Shown here in pieces: positions 10,873 to 23,158 of a stretch of DNA of 64,000 nucleotides (positions are counted from its first letter, which is position 1; the number at the start of each line of letters is the position of its first letter). The stretch is from Carex sylvatica. Lineage: Eukaryota > Streptophyta > Magnoliopsida > Poales > Cyperaceae. Location: the NCBI GenBank assembly GCA_964058845.1, contig CAXKVR010000043.1, positions 248,001-312,000 of the forward strand, in the 5' to 3' direction. Below the pieces are notes generated by a model. That model was not told the origin of the DNA. It did no database searches and worked only from the letters and a program-made list of their open reading frames with translations. Made by a program: the position numbers and the translations under genes.

Positions 10873-12343
10873 CACTGGCCTCTTCCTTACTAAATTATTT
10901 TTTTCAAATACATGCTTCTATTTTTATATGCTTCTCAAAAAAAATTATAAAAATATACTTAAGGTTCAAAAATAATAAATTATAGGTCATCGTAGATTTT
11001 TTTTTAAATATGTTTCTATTTCTATTTAAAAAAAGATATAAACATATACTAAAATATGTTACATCTCACTAAAAACCTTGGCTCTCGTAAAAATAAAAAA
11101 GTCTATATACATGTAATGTCGGTTCGAATATCAAATTGCCAACATTCTTTAATGTGATTGGAAATATCGTTTACTAGAAGATACATGTTGCTATACCACA
11201 AACTATTTTGATTCCAAGTTATATTTTTGGCCAATGAATTAAGCCATAGACTAATGATAGTCATATGTTATTTTAGAATAATAGAAATTTATAAATTAAA
11301 TCAGAATAGGATTATGATTAGAACTTTAATTTGGAGAAGTATGCAAGTGAAAGTGTGCGCCTGCATAATATTATTTTGTACAATAAAAACGATATTTTAT
11401 ATGTTATGTTCAGTAAAATTACAATTATCATAAAAAGAATAATTATTCTTACTTTTTATATAAGCGACTATTTCAAAAGATTCGTCTCTTTTCTAATCGT
11501 ATCTTCATTGTGAGGTCTATTGATTTTTCTTTCCTTATTTTTATTATTATTAATTGTTGTTTGCAAATTTATTTTGTTCATTGTTATTTGTTATTAGATC
11601 CGGTTGTTGTGAATGAACGTACGAGATTTGATTTAGTGTTGATGAAGTCGTTAATGTTTGTTGATACAAAATGATATGTGGATACAATTTTTTATTTATT
11701 TTTTATTTTACTATATTCAGATTTGACGGCAGCTGCTAAGGTTATAGAAGAAGAAAAAAAACAAGAATGAGCAATAATTGAACAAAATATTGAAGGTGCA
11801 ATGAACCAACCAAGAAATTCAAGTCAAATTAGACCCTTCTATTCTATTCTATGTATTAAACAATCTTTGAAGAAATTGTCTTGGATTTTCTTAAGCGCCG
11901 TTTGATGCTTAAATAATTCAAAGCTATTTTAAATGCTGTGACATCACAAAATGGGTTCATTAGAAAAATGATTACTTAGCCATGAGGGATCCTAAAATCT
12001 TATTATGTCATATAAGAAGCTTCCGTTGAATCATCTTCAAATAAATAATTTAATTACAAAAATAAACAAATATGCTTTTATAAGAGTATCTAGAACAATT
12101 CTATTATTTTCCCAACTGCCATATTTACATAATCATTATTAGCTTATTAAAATACCAAGAAGAAATGGCCACAGAAAGGGACCTCAAAGTAAATGGCCAC
12201 ATTCTATTTGTGGGACCATGCTAATTATTTAATCTACTCCTACTCGTTTTTGCACTTAGTTGCGCTGCACCTCACGTCAAGTCAAGAAACAAACTGCACA
12301 AATTCACAATGGCAGGCACCTTCCATTACAGTTCCTTGAAACT
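10873..12343. other. Intergenic, no gene seen
   Basis: AT-rich, with small fortuitous ORFs. Approaching 12240 the sequence becomes promoter-like for paralogue 3. Nothing else is supportable. Confidence 0.4.
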
Positions 12344-12690
12344 GCCACGTGTCAGTTCACCCAATCTCCTATTTTTAATTGGAAGAAATCAATTAGTTGC
12401 AAATATATTTGAACCATCTATTAAACTCATAATTAAAAAAAAAGAATACTTACACACAGTAGGCCACATAGTTAAGAAAAACAAAAGATCTGACCGATCC
12501 TTACCTTCCTGGCATCAACTTCCTCCACGCGTACTTGTCACCTTCTCACGTGTTATCTGTTATTTTACAGAGAAAATGGCATCTACGGTTGATTTTCTCT
12601 CGTGCGGGACTTCTGTATCGAGCGGGCCCCACGATCCAACGGCCTGAGATCTCTCTTCCACAAAAATATCTTTTTTCTCGTCTATATAAA
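12344..12690 (+). promoter_or_regulatory. Promoter of small-protein paralogue 3
   Basis: Two G-boxes CACGTG (12346-12351 within GCCACGTGTC, and 12547-12552), and a TATA box TATATAAA at 12683-12690, 97 bp before the start codon. Paired ACGT elements are typical of ABA- or stress-responsive plant promoters (general knowledge); responsiveness here is inference. A 112-codon frame that overlaps this promoter (12309-12647) is not treated as a gene. Confidence 0.55.
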
Positions 12691-12786
12691 CCTCTCCTCT
12701 CCGAGTTTGCTTCCACAACAGAGGTCGAATTGCTTTCTTTACATATTTGCTCTCAATCTTCTCTTTATTTGATCAGAGTTAAAGAA

Positions 12787-13029
12787 ATGGCAAGAGATTT
12801 TGATCCCCGGTTCGAGATGGAGGTGGCGCCTCCTGAGATCGTACAGGTGGCGAGGCTGAAGGCGACACCAATCCTGGACTCAATACCCGAGGAGGATGAC
12901 GTGGACCTAATCCAAGACGTCCAAATGGAATCGTCCGACAGTCCTGCTTTGTCGTCTGATTGGTCGCACAGTGATCGGGAATTGATGAGGGCCTTTTTGC
13001 AAAAGATTTCCCAGGAAGAGGATATTTAA
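12787..13029 (+). CDS. Small plant protein, paralogue 3 of 3 (80 aa, unknown function)
   Basis: Single-exon 80-residue protein. Residues 9-42 hold the family core FEMEVAPPEIVQVAR..., then LDSIPEEDDVDL. It has an extra C-terminal tail of about 35 residues (SSDSPALSSDW..., LMRAFLQKISQEEDI) missing in the other copies. The tail pairs a Ser-rich segment with a short amphipathic helix-like end. The start at 12787 was chosen over upstream in-frame ATGs because it follows the TATA box by 97 bp and aligns with paralogue 2. Function unknown. Confidence 0.75.
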   Translation: MARDFDPRFEMEVAPPEIVQVARLKATPILDSIPEEDDVDLIQDVQMESSDSPALSSDWSHSDRELMRAFLQKISQEEDI

Positions 13030-13727
13030 TAGAGATGTAATACTAATAGGGTTTGTTTGTTTTATGATATGGTAATTGTTTTGTTATTAGGAGAAAATAC
13101 AAGGGCCGAGGCGCAAAGTCTGGACCGAGCAATGTAATATAATGTTTTATTTTATAATTTGGTAATGAACAGAGTGCTTTTATGAAATTATCATGTTTTG
13201 CTGGTAGATCAGTTATGTAAATTTCCAACCTCTGAATTTTGTCCCTCTAATTAACTCGTTCGTATTTTTGTTTTTTGGTTATTTACATTTGTAATTTCAT
13301 TCTAATTTCAAATTTACACACATCCCCGCCCCAACACAAATAAAAAGCAAATATTGAAAGAGATGAAAATCAACTGTTATGTTAGCTCAGTAGAACCTCC
13401 CAGATTTCACACTTGGCTTCTCCTTTGCTGGAGATTTCTCTCGATTGGTTTCACCATGAATTTTGGCACCCACAGAATGCACTTGTGCTTCACTATTAGA
13501 GCTGGCACCAAAAAAATATACGGTCATATTAACATTTTAACATTTTAGTTATAGCAAAAACTAAAATGCTCAAGAGAGTGCATCAGGATCTGCTAGGATT
13601 GTGACTTGCTTTTATCATTGTATTTCTCTCTGCCTTTTCTATTTAACGAGTCCACTGCACGATTATATATTTCTTTCTAAATGAACAAGATATTATATTA
13701 ATTATTAAAAGTTTATATTTCTAAAGC
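13030..13727. other. Converging 3' ends of paralogue 3 and the JMJ gene
   Basis: Contains the presumed 3' UTR of the plus-strand small gene and, from the right, the 3' UTR of the minus-strand demethylase. No further coding region recognised. Confidence 0.4.
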
Positions 13728-16700
13728 TCACCAATTTCTGGTATCCTTATTGGTCAAGTAATTGACGGCATTGTTCAAGGCATGTAGAGCCATCTTTTTT
13801 ACCTGAACACACAACAAACCAACCTCCTCATTATTAGCAGCCACGAAGCAAATGACTTGACAAAATTACAATTACCCAAAATAAAAGGTTTATTTATATA
13901 GAGTACTTTTTACATTCAAATAAGGCCTACATAATATGTATGTTTCAAGGGGTATAAAAAAGATATTTTCAGGATTTGTATGAATAGTAATGTCTTCATG
14001 TAAGTACCTCAAGCTTATCTTCTTTTGCTTTGTGCTCGGATGGAAGCAGCCGGAACTCATCGGTCAACCTAATGCACTCTCTAACATTCTCAGGTGACAC
14101 AAAATCAACTGCCACCTTTATGCATGACTGCTCAAAATATACATTATGTAATATGTCAATTTAATTGCATACAAAATCAACTTAATGCTTACCTCCCAAA
14201 ATGTTAAGTCTCCATTGGTTCTCAAAATTAGTAACTAGTCAAAAACTAGAACTATTGTGCTTTCACAAAATGGCATCTATAAACACTTCCAGCATGATCC
14301 AACAGTAAATTTGGACAAAGACAATTTACCAATAGATACAAAACAAATTTGGAAACTTTATTTGAGCAAGAGATCCTGTATAAAAGTTTTGTTATATGGA
14401 TACAGGTGGTGAATCAAACAAGGAAAGAGAAATCAAGGAGAGATTAACTTGTTAGTCGTAATGAGGAGATTTGAGGGAAGTAAATTTACATTCAATTGTC
14501 CAATGAAAACTAGCTACTTCATGAGATGTGTATGGTATATACCGCAAACTATGTTACTGTTAACATTGTTCTTAAATCTTAATTATTTATAATACTGGCT
14601 GATTACACCTATTGTTGATGACTATCAGTTCATATAGGTACAGTATACTATGAGTTCAAATTTTGAATGAAGCTCGGGTATTTCAAAATGATGACATTGC
14701 TAAAATGCCTCAACCAGATCATAATTTAACCTAAATATTCCTCGACTAACAACTGTATTAAGTTTGGTTCAATTTACCTCTAGTAGTGCGAACTACATAG
14801 AAAAAAAAACCTAGTACATAGATTTGGTACAGTAATGTTTGGTTCAATTTACCTCTAGTAGTGTGAACTACATAGAAAAAAAAACCTAGTACATAGATTT
14901 GGTACAGTAATCCTTTGATCATTACCTTTAGGTTTCTGACCTGATGGGGGCAACCAGCAGGAATGAAAACTGCCTCACCAAGCTTTTGCTCAAAGGTCCA
15001 TGGCTCAATTCCTATAAAATTGTACCAAGTTAAGAAAAAAGAACAAGAGAAATTTTCAATGGATAAGGACAAGTTGCACCAACTAATACTCCTGGTTGCA
15101 AATCAAGACCTTATCAGGTTTATTTATGTGCATAACAGGAGGAAATACAAGGTTTATGAAGGGTTTGCAAGGCAAATGTAGATTGAATTAACTAACCATA
15201 TTCTTCCTTAAGCTTTCTCTTGTGCTCCACAGTCAAATAGAATGACTGGTCATGGACCGGGTGAAAAACCTGATGTATATTTTAACTTTGTTCAGGAAAA
15301 GGAAAGATAACAAAAATACAACAGGGCCCTTAGTCATTAGACCAGAGGCAGGGATGGATCTTAATGCAACCCAAAAGGTGCTTAGCCACCCCTATAATTT
15401 AATTTTTTTTAATTATATATATTGAAATTTAACTTTGTGCCTCCGATTGGGTTTCATTTCTAGCATACCCCAACTTGTTTGAGATTAAAGGCTTTGTTGT
15501 TGTTGTTGTTGATTTAAGTTTTCATATAGTTCAGCCCCCTCATGAAATATCAAGTGTGTGCTTGTAGCCTAGTGGTTAGAATTCCACACTGTGGTTGTGG
15601 AGACTTGGGTTCAAATCCACCACCTACCATACATTAAATATTTTTGCATTTTATGTTTCAGTGCCCCCAATCTAAATTTTCTAGTTCCGCCCCTGATCAG
15701 AGGTTCTCTATACCATAATCATGATGGTCAAAATTACATGTAATGATATTAGGGTTTTGAACAAATTGCTGCTTCTTCAACTGATGACAGTAAAAGTCGG
15801 CAGTACAGAAACCATTGGTTGTATCATAGGATACCTGTTTGACAGGGTTGCAATGGATGTGTCTAAACTCTCCTGAGTGCTTGGTCAGAAATTCTCTTAG
15901 CTTGGGCACATCTTCCCTTCTGAAAATGTCCCACAGTGCTCCCCCATATTCTAAGACTTCCTTTTCTTCACCTGACATCTCCAATTTGTGACAGGGTTCA
16001 TCATCTGTACTTTGGGACCCATTTTCTACGTAACTGGTCCCTTTCGGCTCTACCTTTCTATTTTCTGTGTCGGATGAGACCTACAAATTTAATTCTATTT
16101 TATTAAAAAAAAAGGAAAACAACAAACTATCTCCAAGTATTTCCAAGTCAAAGTTTCAAATAAATGGGCAATTCATTAGTGGCAGTGCATATAATATCTG
16201 GCAACAATTATGGTGCTCTTAAATCATATATAATTTGGTTCAGAATTGAGAAGATATGTGATTCTTGAATTGATGTAGATCAATTTGCTTCCAAATCACC
16301 GCAATAAACCAGCTAAAGGTGAGCAATAGATATAACCAGACATGATATCCAAAGCATCTGATCTATTAACATATAGGAGCACATACATCATCAGACATGT
16401 CGTCATCCTTGTTTCCATAAACCTCCTCATTGTGCCCAGATGTGGTAGCTGCCCCACAACATGATAATTCAGCTAAGCCCTGCTCCCTCATTTTACTTTT
16501 TATTTTCTTTATTTCTGCTTTATTGTCCTCACCAGGGTATACCTCAGTAGTATGTGTCAATATGTTAACCTGATGAAAAAACAGAAAAATTGTCAAAAAT
16601 GCATAAAATATTGAGTAACTTCCAGGACACAAGAAGATATAATGAAATAAAGGCAACACAACTAGAGAGAAAATGAAACATTTATGGAACCCAAATGATG

Positions 16701-19700
16701 TAATGATAGCCTAAATAAAAAGTGAAGCAACAGCATCACTGCACCAGCACATACCATAAAGGTCTACTAAGTACCTTCAGATATTACTTCAGATATTACT
16801 TATAAATTAACCTATTATCCGCAATTACAACACAAACACAAACTAGGTACTGAAATACTCCTTGGTTTCGTATCTATTTTTTTCTTCCAAAAAATGAATA
16901 AAAAAGGGAGTGCATATCTGTTTCCAAGTCGCCATTGCCAAATATATTAAGAACATACCGCGTCAGACATGTCGCAGTGAAGTTTTGTGACAGAATCACC
17001 CCTGCCGAGCTCTTCTCTAAACCCATAAGCAATGTATGTCTTTGGGCCAAGATCAGGCTTTGTGACATCTGTTGGGAGTATGGTAGCAAGGTTGAGTGGG
17101 CCATAGCGGGGGTCAGTGTACTCAGGGAAGGGCAAGGCCATAATAAACTCGGCGAAGTGACGTGGCAATCTCTCACTGAACCAGTTGCCTGGGGGCCAAT
17201 CCTTCAGCTTAAGCATCTCAGGCCAACCATTTGAGTGGCATCTGCCGTTCTCATACCCATTAAAGAACGCATGGATGTTTATCTCCACCTGGACAAAAGA
17301 GAAATCAATAATACTTTCATTGTGGTTCATGTTTCACTCATTTTGAGGAATTTGAGTAATGGTCCAATCATATACTATTCATTGATTGCAAATATCAAAA
17401 GGACGGTGCTTGTAATAACAGTGGTAACAATAAAACCTTAAAAGGAAGGAAATATGAAAGAAAATACCTAAAACCACAAATTCTGAAACTGTACAAACGA
17501 AACCACAAAACCTAACCTCCGTAAATCCTGAAATCCATAACCCCACTATATATTATTAATATTAGCCCCAGCGACATACCATTTCATATCAAATACATCT
17601 CTTCAACTAACCTCACACCAATCAAGACAATCGACAGCTGTCACGGCTAGTTCGGATCTCTCCCTTAGGGCACGCCACATCACCATGGGCTCCCAGCTGA
17701 GCCCAGATGTTTCATCCAGAACATCCCGCACAATTACTGGTTCACCCTTCACCCAGTGCTTTTGAAAATGATACAGTCCCTCCAGCCTGGCATCTGCACT
17801 TGTTGGACAGTATATATAATTATCCCCAGACCTCTCTCTATTTGCTGCTCTTCTCAAACTTTCACTTTTGGTATTTATGTTGCCAGAGCAACTACATGGG
17901 CTTGAAGAAAAAAGAAATCCCGGAAATTCTTTATGTTGCATGATTTTCTCAGCCTTAAACCGGAGCTCAGGAAGAAAGTTCTCGGGATGCATGCATTTCA
18001 GTTGTAGAATTGATCTGCCACAGCCACCTAGCTCCTTTGGTGCACATGGAATTCTGCCGTCTTCATAAGCTTTCCAATCTAGACAAGCATTTTTTTCGTC
18101 CTTTTCATTACTGATTTTCGATGATGATTTTTTGGAAAAATCTTGCGATGCACCAGTGCCTTTTTTGGAACGTCTGTTATTGTGACTTTGGCTGTTATGT
18201 TGCATTTGACCAAATATGTACTTCTTGCCATAGTCTTTATAGGGCTCGACCTTGACTTCTTTGCCACCAGGGACAAGACCAGCACGGAGTTCAATGCAGC
18301 ACCTTAGGCAGAGATCATAGGAGCATTTGGGGCAGCTCCTGTGAAAATCTATAATTGATGTCATGCAGTTGTTACTGTTAAGAAGAAAAAAGACAGAAAA
18401 AGAAACAGAGAGTTAGTCTAACTGCTTTCATTGAAAATGTATCCTTGAAAAACTCAGCAATTAAATTCAAATTTTATTAGCCACAAATGTCAAAAAATAT
18501 CACAACATCAGTTCGTCTTAGTTTGGTAACAATTTACTGCCTCAATTTCTTTAGAACCAACTTTTTACATTGATCTTGAACATGTGCAGTTCCATTTCAG
18601 TAAAATCTACTTTTTTCTTTTTCTTTCTGTTCTTTTGTGGCATTAACATAAAATTATGAAATTTGACATACCAGTACACGCGGTCATCTTTGTCGAATTC
18701 AGCCATTTCAAGGTCTATCTCAGTCCCAGCAACGCCTACAAGGAAAAGAGAAAAGGGTAATTTAGAATTAAAACATTTTCTGATATTTTCTGCTAAAAGT
18801 GGAATAGAAACAACATGGAAATCAAATTAGTACCTCGTATTGTAGCTTCTATTGCCTTCTCAGCATTCTGTTCTAGTTGGAACTCTTTAAGCCAAGGAAG
18901 TAAAGAGTCCAGTGCATAGCAAGAGTATCTGTACTGCTCTAGCTCCGAAATGTCCTTCTTGGATGGCTGCATGGACCGATTAAAGAGATGATACTGAGCA
19001 ATTAAATAAAATTTCCAAGTTAAAAGTACTTTGTCAAGTGATCCAAATTACAAGTACCGCAATTAAAGATTGTGCAGAGGCAAACTTAACTAAAAATGTG
19101 TAGAAGTTTGTGATGTTTCTGAAAAGTGTATGCTGAACACAGCTAATATGCACATGTTCATGCAACATAGTATTATTATATTTAGCATAGAGAATTTAAC
19201 TGAAACAGACCTCTACAAGGCCTTTCATGCGCAGACATTGCTTGCAATTGCAGTTGTTTCGGCAAACTGGGCACTTAGTTGCGAGTCCCTTCTTTGATAT
19301 TTGAGGATACCTACATACCAACAAATTATAGATAGCAAGAAAGTATGGTGATCATAAGTTTCATGGGCTTCATTTGAGCAGAAGGTTTTACTATCTACAA
19401 CTTAAGTCTTAACAATTGTGTACTTTCTCTGGAAATTGTCTATAATGTAATTGCACAAAAAGGGGAAGAATAACTTTGGCTTATTAATTTAAATTAACTA
19501 GATAGCAATCAAGCAGCTGCCTGATAATAAATTTGGGTTTAGTACCAAAGGCTTGATTGGGTTAAAAGGGTTAGAATACAACAGAAAATGAAAATTAAAT
19601 TCACAAAAAGGTAAATTGATAATATCAAATATTAAACAGACCAGCGAGCTACACATTGAAGACAAAAGCGCCTCTTATGACAGAGCTTGCAACGGATGAC

Positions 19701-20778
19701 TTTCCTTTTGTTTGCTTGACATTGATGACAGTGCAGTGCATATTTTCCTACCAGTGACTTCTTTCTCTTCTATATAAAACCCCAAGAAACACAAAATTAT
19801 TCAAATATTCCCACATAAATGCTAGTTACGAAGAATGTAATGGAGAGAGCGCAATTGATTACCACAGTTTTATCCTTCACGATATCAATTAGACCATCCC
19901 TTTTTACCCGCTTTTTCCTAAAATTTGAATCCCGAACATCCTTTCCTGATTCCTTGTCTTCCTGTTTAACAAAACAGATAAATACACAAAGAAACATATC
20001 TTGAGTAGTTATAAGCAACCATACAAAAATTAGTAGGAAAACTGATATGATTTCTTGTAGGAGTTGCAAAGTTTAAAACTTTACTCTTTCAGATGCAAGT
20101 TACTGAAATTTTGCTATGTGATCAGCAAAACAAATATTCAATAGCATAAAAATGTCAACAAAATTAACCAAGAAATTAGAACTTTCTCCATACCGATTCT
20201 GTATCGCTTATTATATGCACAACGACTGGTTCGTTCGCTGCCTTTCTCTGTCTTGTCTCATGCATTTGTCGATCATCACTTGTCTTTCTCTTCTTTCCCT
20301 CTCTTTCCTTCAATGGCTTTCGACCCCTCTTCCGGCACGATCCTTCATCTCTATTCCTCAAATCATCATTGCCATGAATTTTGCCTTTCTTCTTCGGCAA
20401 CAACTTTCTCTTTCTCATCTCCAATTTCTTCATATCACTTTTGTCACCCCTTTCCCTATCAATCATATCTCTATCATCAGCACTGTCAGAAACACTTACC
20501 TCTCCTTTCCCCAGTCCAGTTTTCCGTCTGATAACCGACGATCCTTCCCCGCTACTCTCAGGACTATTCTTCTCTTTTCTCCCTCTTTCGTCCCCATTGC
20601 CACGAGAGCCATTATGGTAAGGATCACGCGCCATTCTCTTCTCAGATGCACGCTCATACTTCTTCAAGTGAGGGTCGCAGTAGCTCCGACCTTCCACTCT
20701 CGGGTTCTTACAGCGCCCTTCGCCGGAGCTAAGGATGCAGCGTTTTCCGTCGCGCGGTGTACGGTAGGCTTCCGCCAT
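13728..20778 (-). CDS. JmjC histone H3K9 demethylase, KDM3/JMJ25 type, with WRC-like N-terminus
   Basis: Complete 14-exon gene on the minus strand, 994 aa. Exons: 20194-20778, 19863-19961, 19642-19769, 19211-19310, 18834-18966, 18672-18735, 17612-18374, 16959-17288, 16387-16569, 15835-16080, 15197-15269, 14926-15011, 14008-14127 and 13728-13802. All have GT..AG borders and join in frame. Domains: WRC-like C14-x8-C23-x10-C34-x2-H37; a Lys/Arg-rich linker; a RING-like Cys-rich block from C242 ([20 protein letters not shown]) through [13 protein letters not shown]; a second Cys cluster ([17 protein letters not shown]); then the JmjC domain. Fe(II) ligands are H728 and D730 ([10 protein letters not shown]) and H924 ([10 protein letters not shown]). 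An acidic insertion of about 90 residues separates the two JmjC halves, as in plant KDM3 proteins. The family removes H3K9me1/2 in the nucleus using 2-oxoglutarate and O2. It is IBM1/JMJ25-like, but I cannot name the orthologue. Confidence 0.92.
14763..14912. repeat. 75-bp tandem duplication in a JMJ intron
   Basis: Two adjacent units, 14763-14837 and 14838-14912, are nearly identical (one visible difference: gtgCgaac versus gtgTgaac). They lie between exons 12 and 13 and end 13 bp short of the exon 12 donor region. Confidence 0.9.
15343..15703. mobile_element. Intronic element carrying a tRNA-His-like sequence (SINE-like)
   Basis: Inside the intron between JMJ exons 10 and 11. The short repeat CAGAGG lies at both edges (15343-15348 and 15698-15703). 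At about 15555-15627 is a tRNA-His-like segment: A-box-like TAGCCTAGTGG, anticodon arm CCACA-CTGTGGT-TGTGG (anticodon GTG) and B box GGTTCAAATCC. The acceptor ends do not pair convincingly, so this is a tRNA-derived retroposon rather than a working tRNA gene. A GTT microsatellite sits at about 15493-15510. Confidence 0.55.
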
Positions 20779-20833
20779 TGCCGGAGATGGGTAATGGGTT
20801 TTGACTTTTAAGAGAGGATTTTGGGTTTAACCT

Positions 20834-20858
20834 CAGGTTGGTTGGTTGGTTGGTTGTT
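20834..20858. repeat. (GGTT)n microsatellite in the JMJ 5' flank
   Basis: Five or so GGTT units just upstream of the demethylase start codon, followed by short CATGT and GTAAGA tandem runs up to about 20932. Confidence 0.7.
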
Positions 20859-20959
20859 GTTTAATCTTTCATGTCATGTCATGTCGACTCGCTTCGCAAA
20901 CTCTGCATAGCGGAGTAAGAGTAAGAGTAAGAGATGGACACTGGAAGAACAGAAAATAT

Positions 20960-21125
20960 CACCCAGGTCCCAGGTACCTGAGCTACAAGTGATGAATCTC
21001 GACCGTTCATTTCACTTGATTCTTATGCTTTCAATAGGCACGGTTTGAATTTTTGACCCCAGATGAAATTCATCTGAACCGTTCGATTTTTTCAATTGCA
21101 CCTCAAGTACCTGAGGGACAAGGAC
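20960..21125. mobile_element. Probable MITE with inverted CAGGTAC(C/T)TGAG ends
   Basis: The left side has CAGGTACCTGAGCTACAA followed by CTCGACCGTTCA. The right side read in reverse has CAGGTACTTGAGGTGCAA followed by ATCGAACGGTTCA. Arms of about 45 bp with mismatches; no clear target duplication seen. It lies between JMJ and the small membrane protein gene. Confidence 0.45.
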
Positions 21126-23158
21126 TCGGAAAAGCAAAGGACAGTTATTTAGGGACAAAAATTTACTGAGACCCTTCTGTCTAGAATGTATCTATTTAGA
21201 ATCCTCTCCAATCTAACTTCTCTGGTTCTAAGAACTAAGAACTAAGAAATACTAATTTTTATCGAATCTAGTCAAATTTAAGAATACTCATTTTGATCAA
21301 TTTATACAAATAAATAATAACTTGAAGATTAGTGTGTTGTGAGCTTGGAAATTATTTGAGTAACATTGAGGTGAATTATGTTTATGAAAATTAAATTATT
21401 AATACATAAATAATAAGGTAATATTTTTTTTTTTGTCATAACAATTCCTGGATGAAAATAAGTTATCTTTCAATTACAATATAATTTTTTATTCCATCTT
21501 TTCATGTAGAATTTTATATTGAATGGATGTCTTATTATTTGTTTCCAGATTTTTACTATTTGTTATTTACTTTCAAAGAGAAATCAGGTACATTACAAGT
21601 ATAATTCTTCATATTTATAAGATTGTTGATTTTTATATCAATCAGAATAAAATATCACTTCTCTCATGATAATCATTATAATAGTTATTGGCAAGCATAA
21701 TTTATTGAGAATTTTTATATCTCTTTAGGTTAATATTATGCTTCAGAATATATGAATTTATAAATAGTAATATAAATGTATCTAATTAAATCTGGATTCC
21801 ACAAATTCCAGATCATTCTAGAAAAGTGATATTTGTTAACCATTCTAGAGGAACACAGATTTGGACCGCTGTAGGACAAGCTTGCATTGCATAATTGCAT
21901 CAGCGTGGAGGTCACTAAACCCTCTGGAGAAACCCGGATTTTACTCACAAAGTTAAAATTGTAAGTTACAATTTTATTTTGAGGAGAGAAGTTACTTAAA
22001 AAGCTAAAACTGCCAGTCTGTTTGGTGCAGGATAACTTGTGATGTTAAAAAGAAACATGTTTAAAAGTAGAATAAAGTGAAAAAAAATAACTAGAATAAT
22101 TCCTATCACTTTATTCACTTTTAAATTTGCTCTTTTTTTCTAAATATAAATAGATAATTACTGATTTGTTTGTAATGTTTATATAAAACTTGGGTTTATT
22201 TGGTAAGAGAGAACTTAAAATAGAATGTAACTTCCGGCTATGTTTGTAAGTGGAATGTAATGCAGAGATGAGTACACAATTCTTATAATTTTATTCACTT
22301 TTAGGTTGAATTTTTGAAGAGAGGTTATGGTATTATGCATGTTGCATATTAGTCTTTACTAATAAATTGATATTTTTATTTTCAAAGTCTAAATATAAAC
22401 CACTCAATATGTTCTTCGTATGAAAATAAAATTATTTTCAAATCAATACTTTTAAATAGTCTAAAATTAATATTTAGATCACTAAATTTACATTTTTAAA
22501 TTATCTTTACTATTTTTTAGATAAATATAAAATCAATATTTTTAAATAGTCTAAAATATTTACATCACATGATTTTCTATTGGTCTAAGTATATTTATTA
22601 AATGATTTAAATTGTCTATCTAAACTTTATAAATGAAAATATTAATGTGTAACACAAACTGATATTATAAATAATAAAATTTCAATGGCGTGTCACTATA
22701 ATAGAGTTGTAAATGAGCTGAATTTAAGCGAGTTATCTCCAACTCGTGATCAGCTCATTTAGTAAATAAACGAGTTAACTCGAGTTGAAATGCCAATAAC
22801 GAGCTGTAAAGTCAACTCCAATTTAGGTCATTACCAATTCGAGTTGGTTTACAACTCGTTTATAATTTGTTTGACCAGTCAATTTTCTTAATTATAATTA
22901 TATACTAAGAAAAATTTATCTAAACAAAAATAATTCAAATGATTTATTTAAAATTTATCTAAATACAAATAATTTAAATATAATTAAGAAGAGAATTAAT
23001 AAAATAAAAAATTTAAACTGTTACATTATTTAGAAGGACAGTAAATTTATTGGGACAAATTTTGTCAAAACAAGTCTGGTTTGAACTTGTAGGTCCGATT
23101 CGGAAGAGGAGAGCTGAAGCAGAGCTCGAGATCGTCTGAGGCTGTGGCTTAGCTGTAG
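21126..23158. other. Intergenic, repeat-like but no gene
   Basis: AT-rich sequence. Around 22700-22860 the words CGAGTT/AACTCG recur on both strands (GCGAGTTA, AACTCGTG, GAGTTAACTCGAG), the composition of an old transposable element fragment. The last 100 bases are less AT-rich and probably hold the promoter/5' UTR of the gene at 23159. Confidence 0.4.

Noticed and set aside
12309..12647. 112-codon plus-strand ORF upstream of paralogue 3
   Set aside because: It overlaps the G-boxes and promoter and ends before the TATA box at 12683. No domain or composition support.
15555..15627. Functional tRNA-His gene
   Set aside because: The anticodon arm and B box are recognisable, but the acceptor stem does not pair and it lies within a larger intronic element.
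20152..20811. 219-codon plus-strand ORF
   Set aside because: It is antisense to exon 1 of the demethylase. Its Ser/Leu/Phe-rich make-up is what the complement of a Lys/Arg/Glu-rich exon gives, and the WRC-like frame on the minus strand splices into a complete gene.
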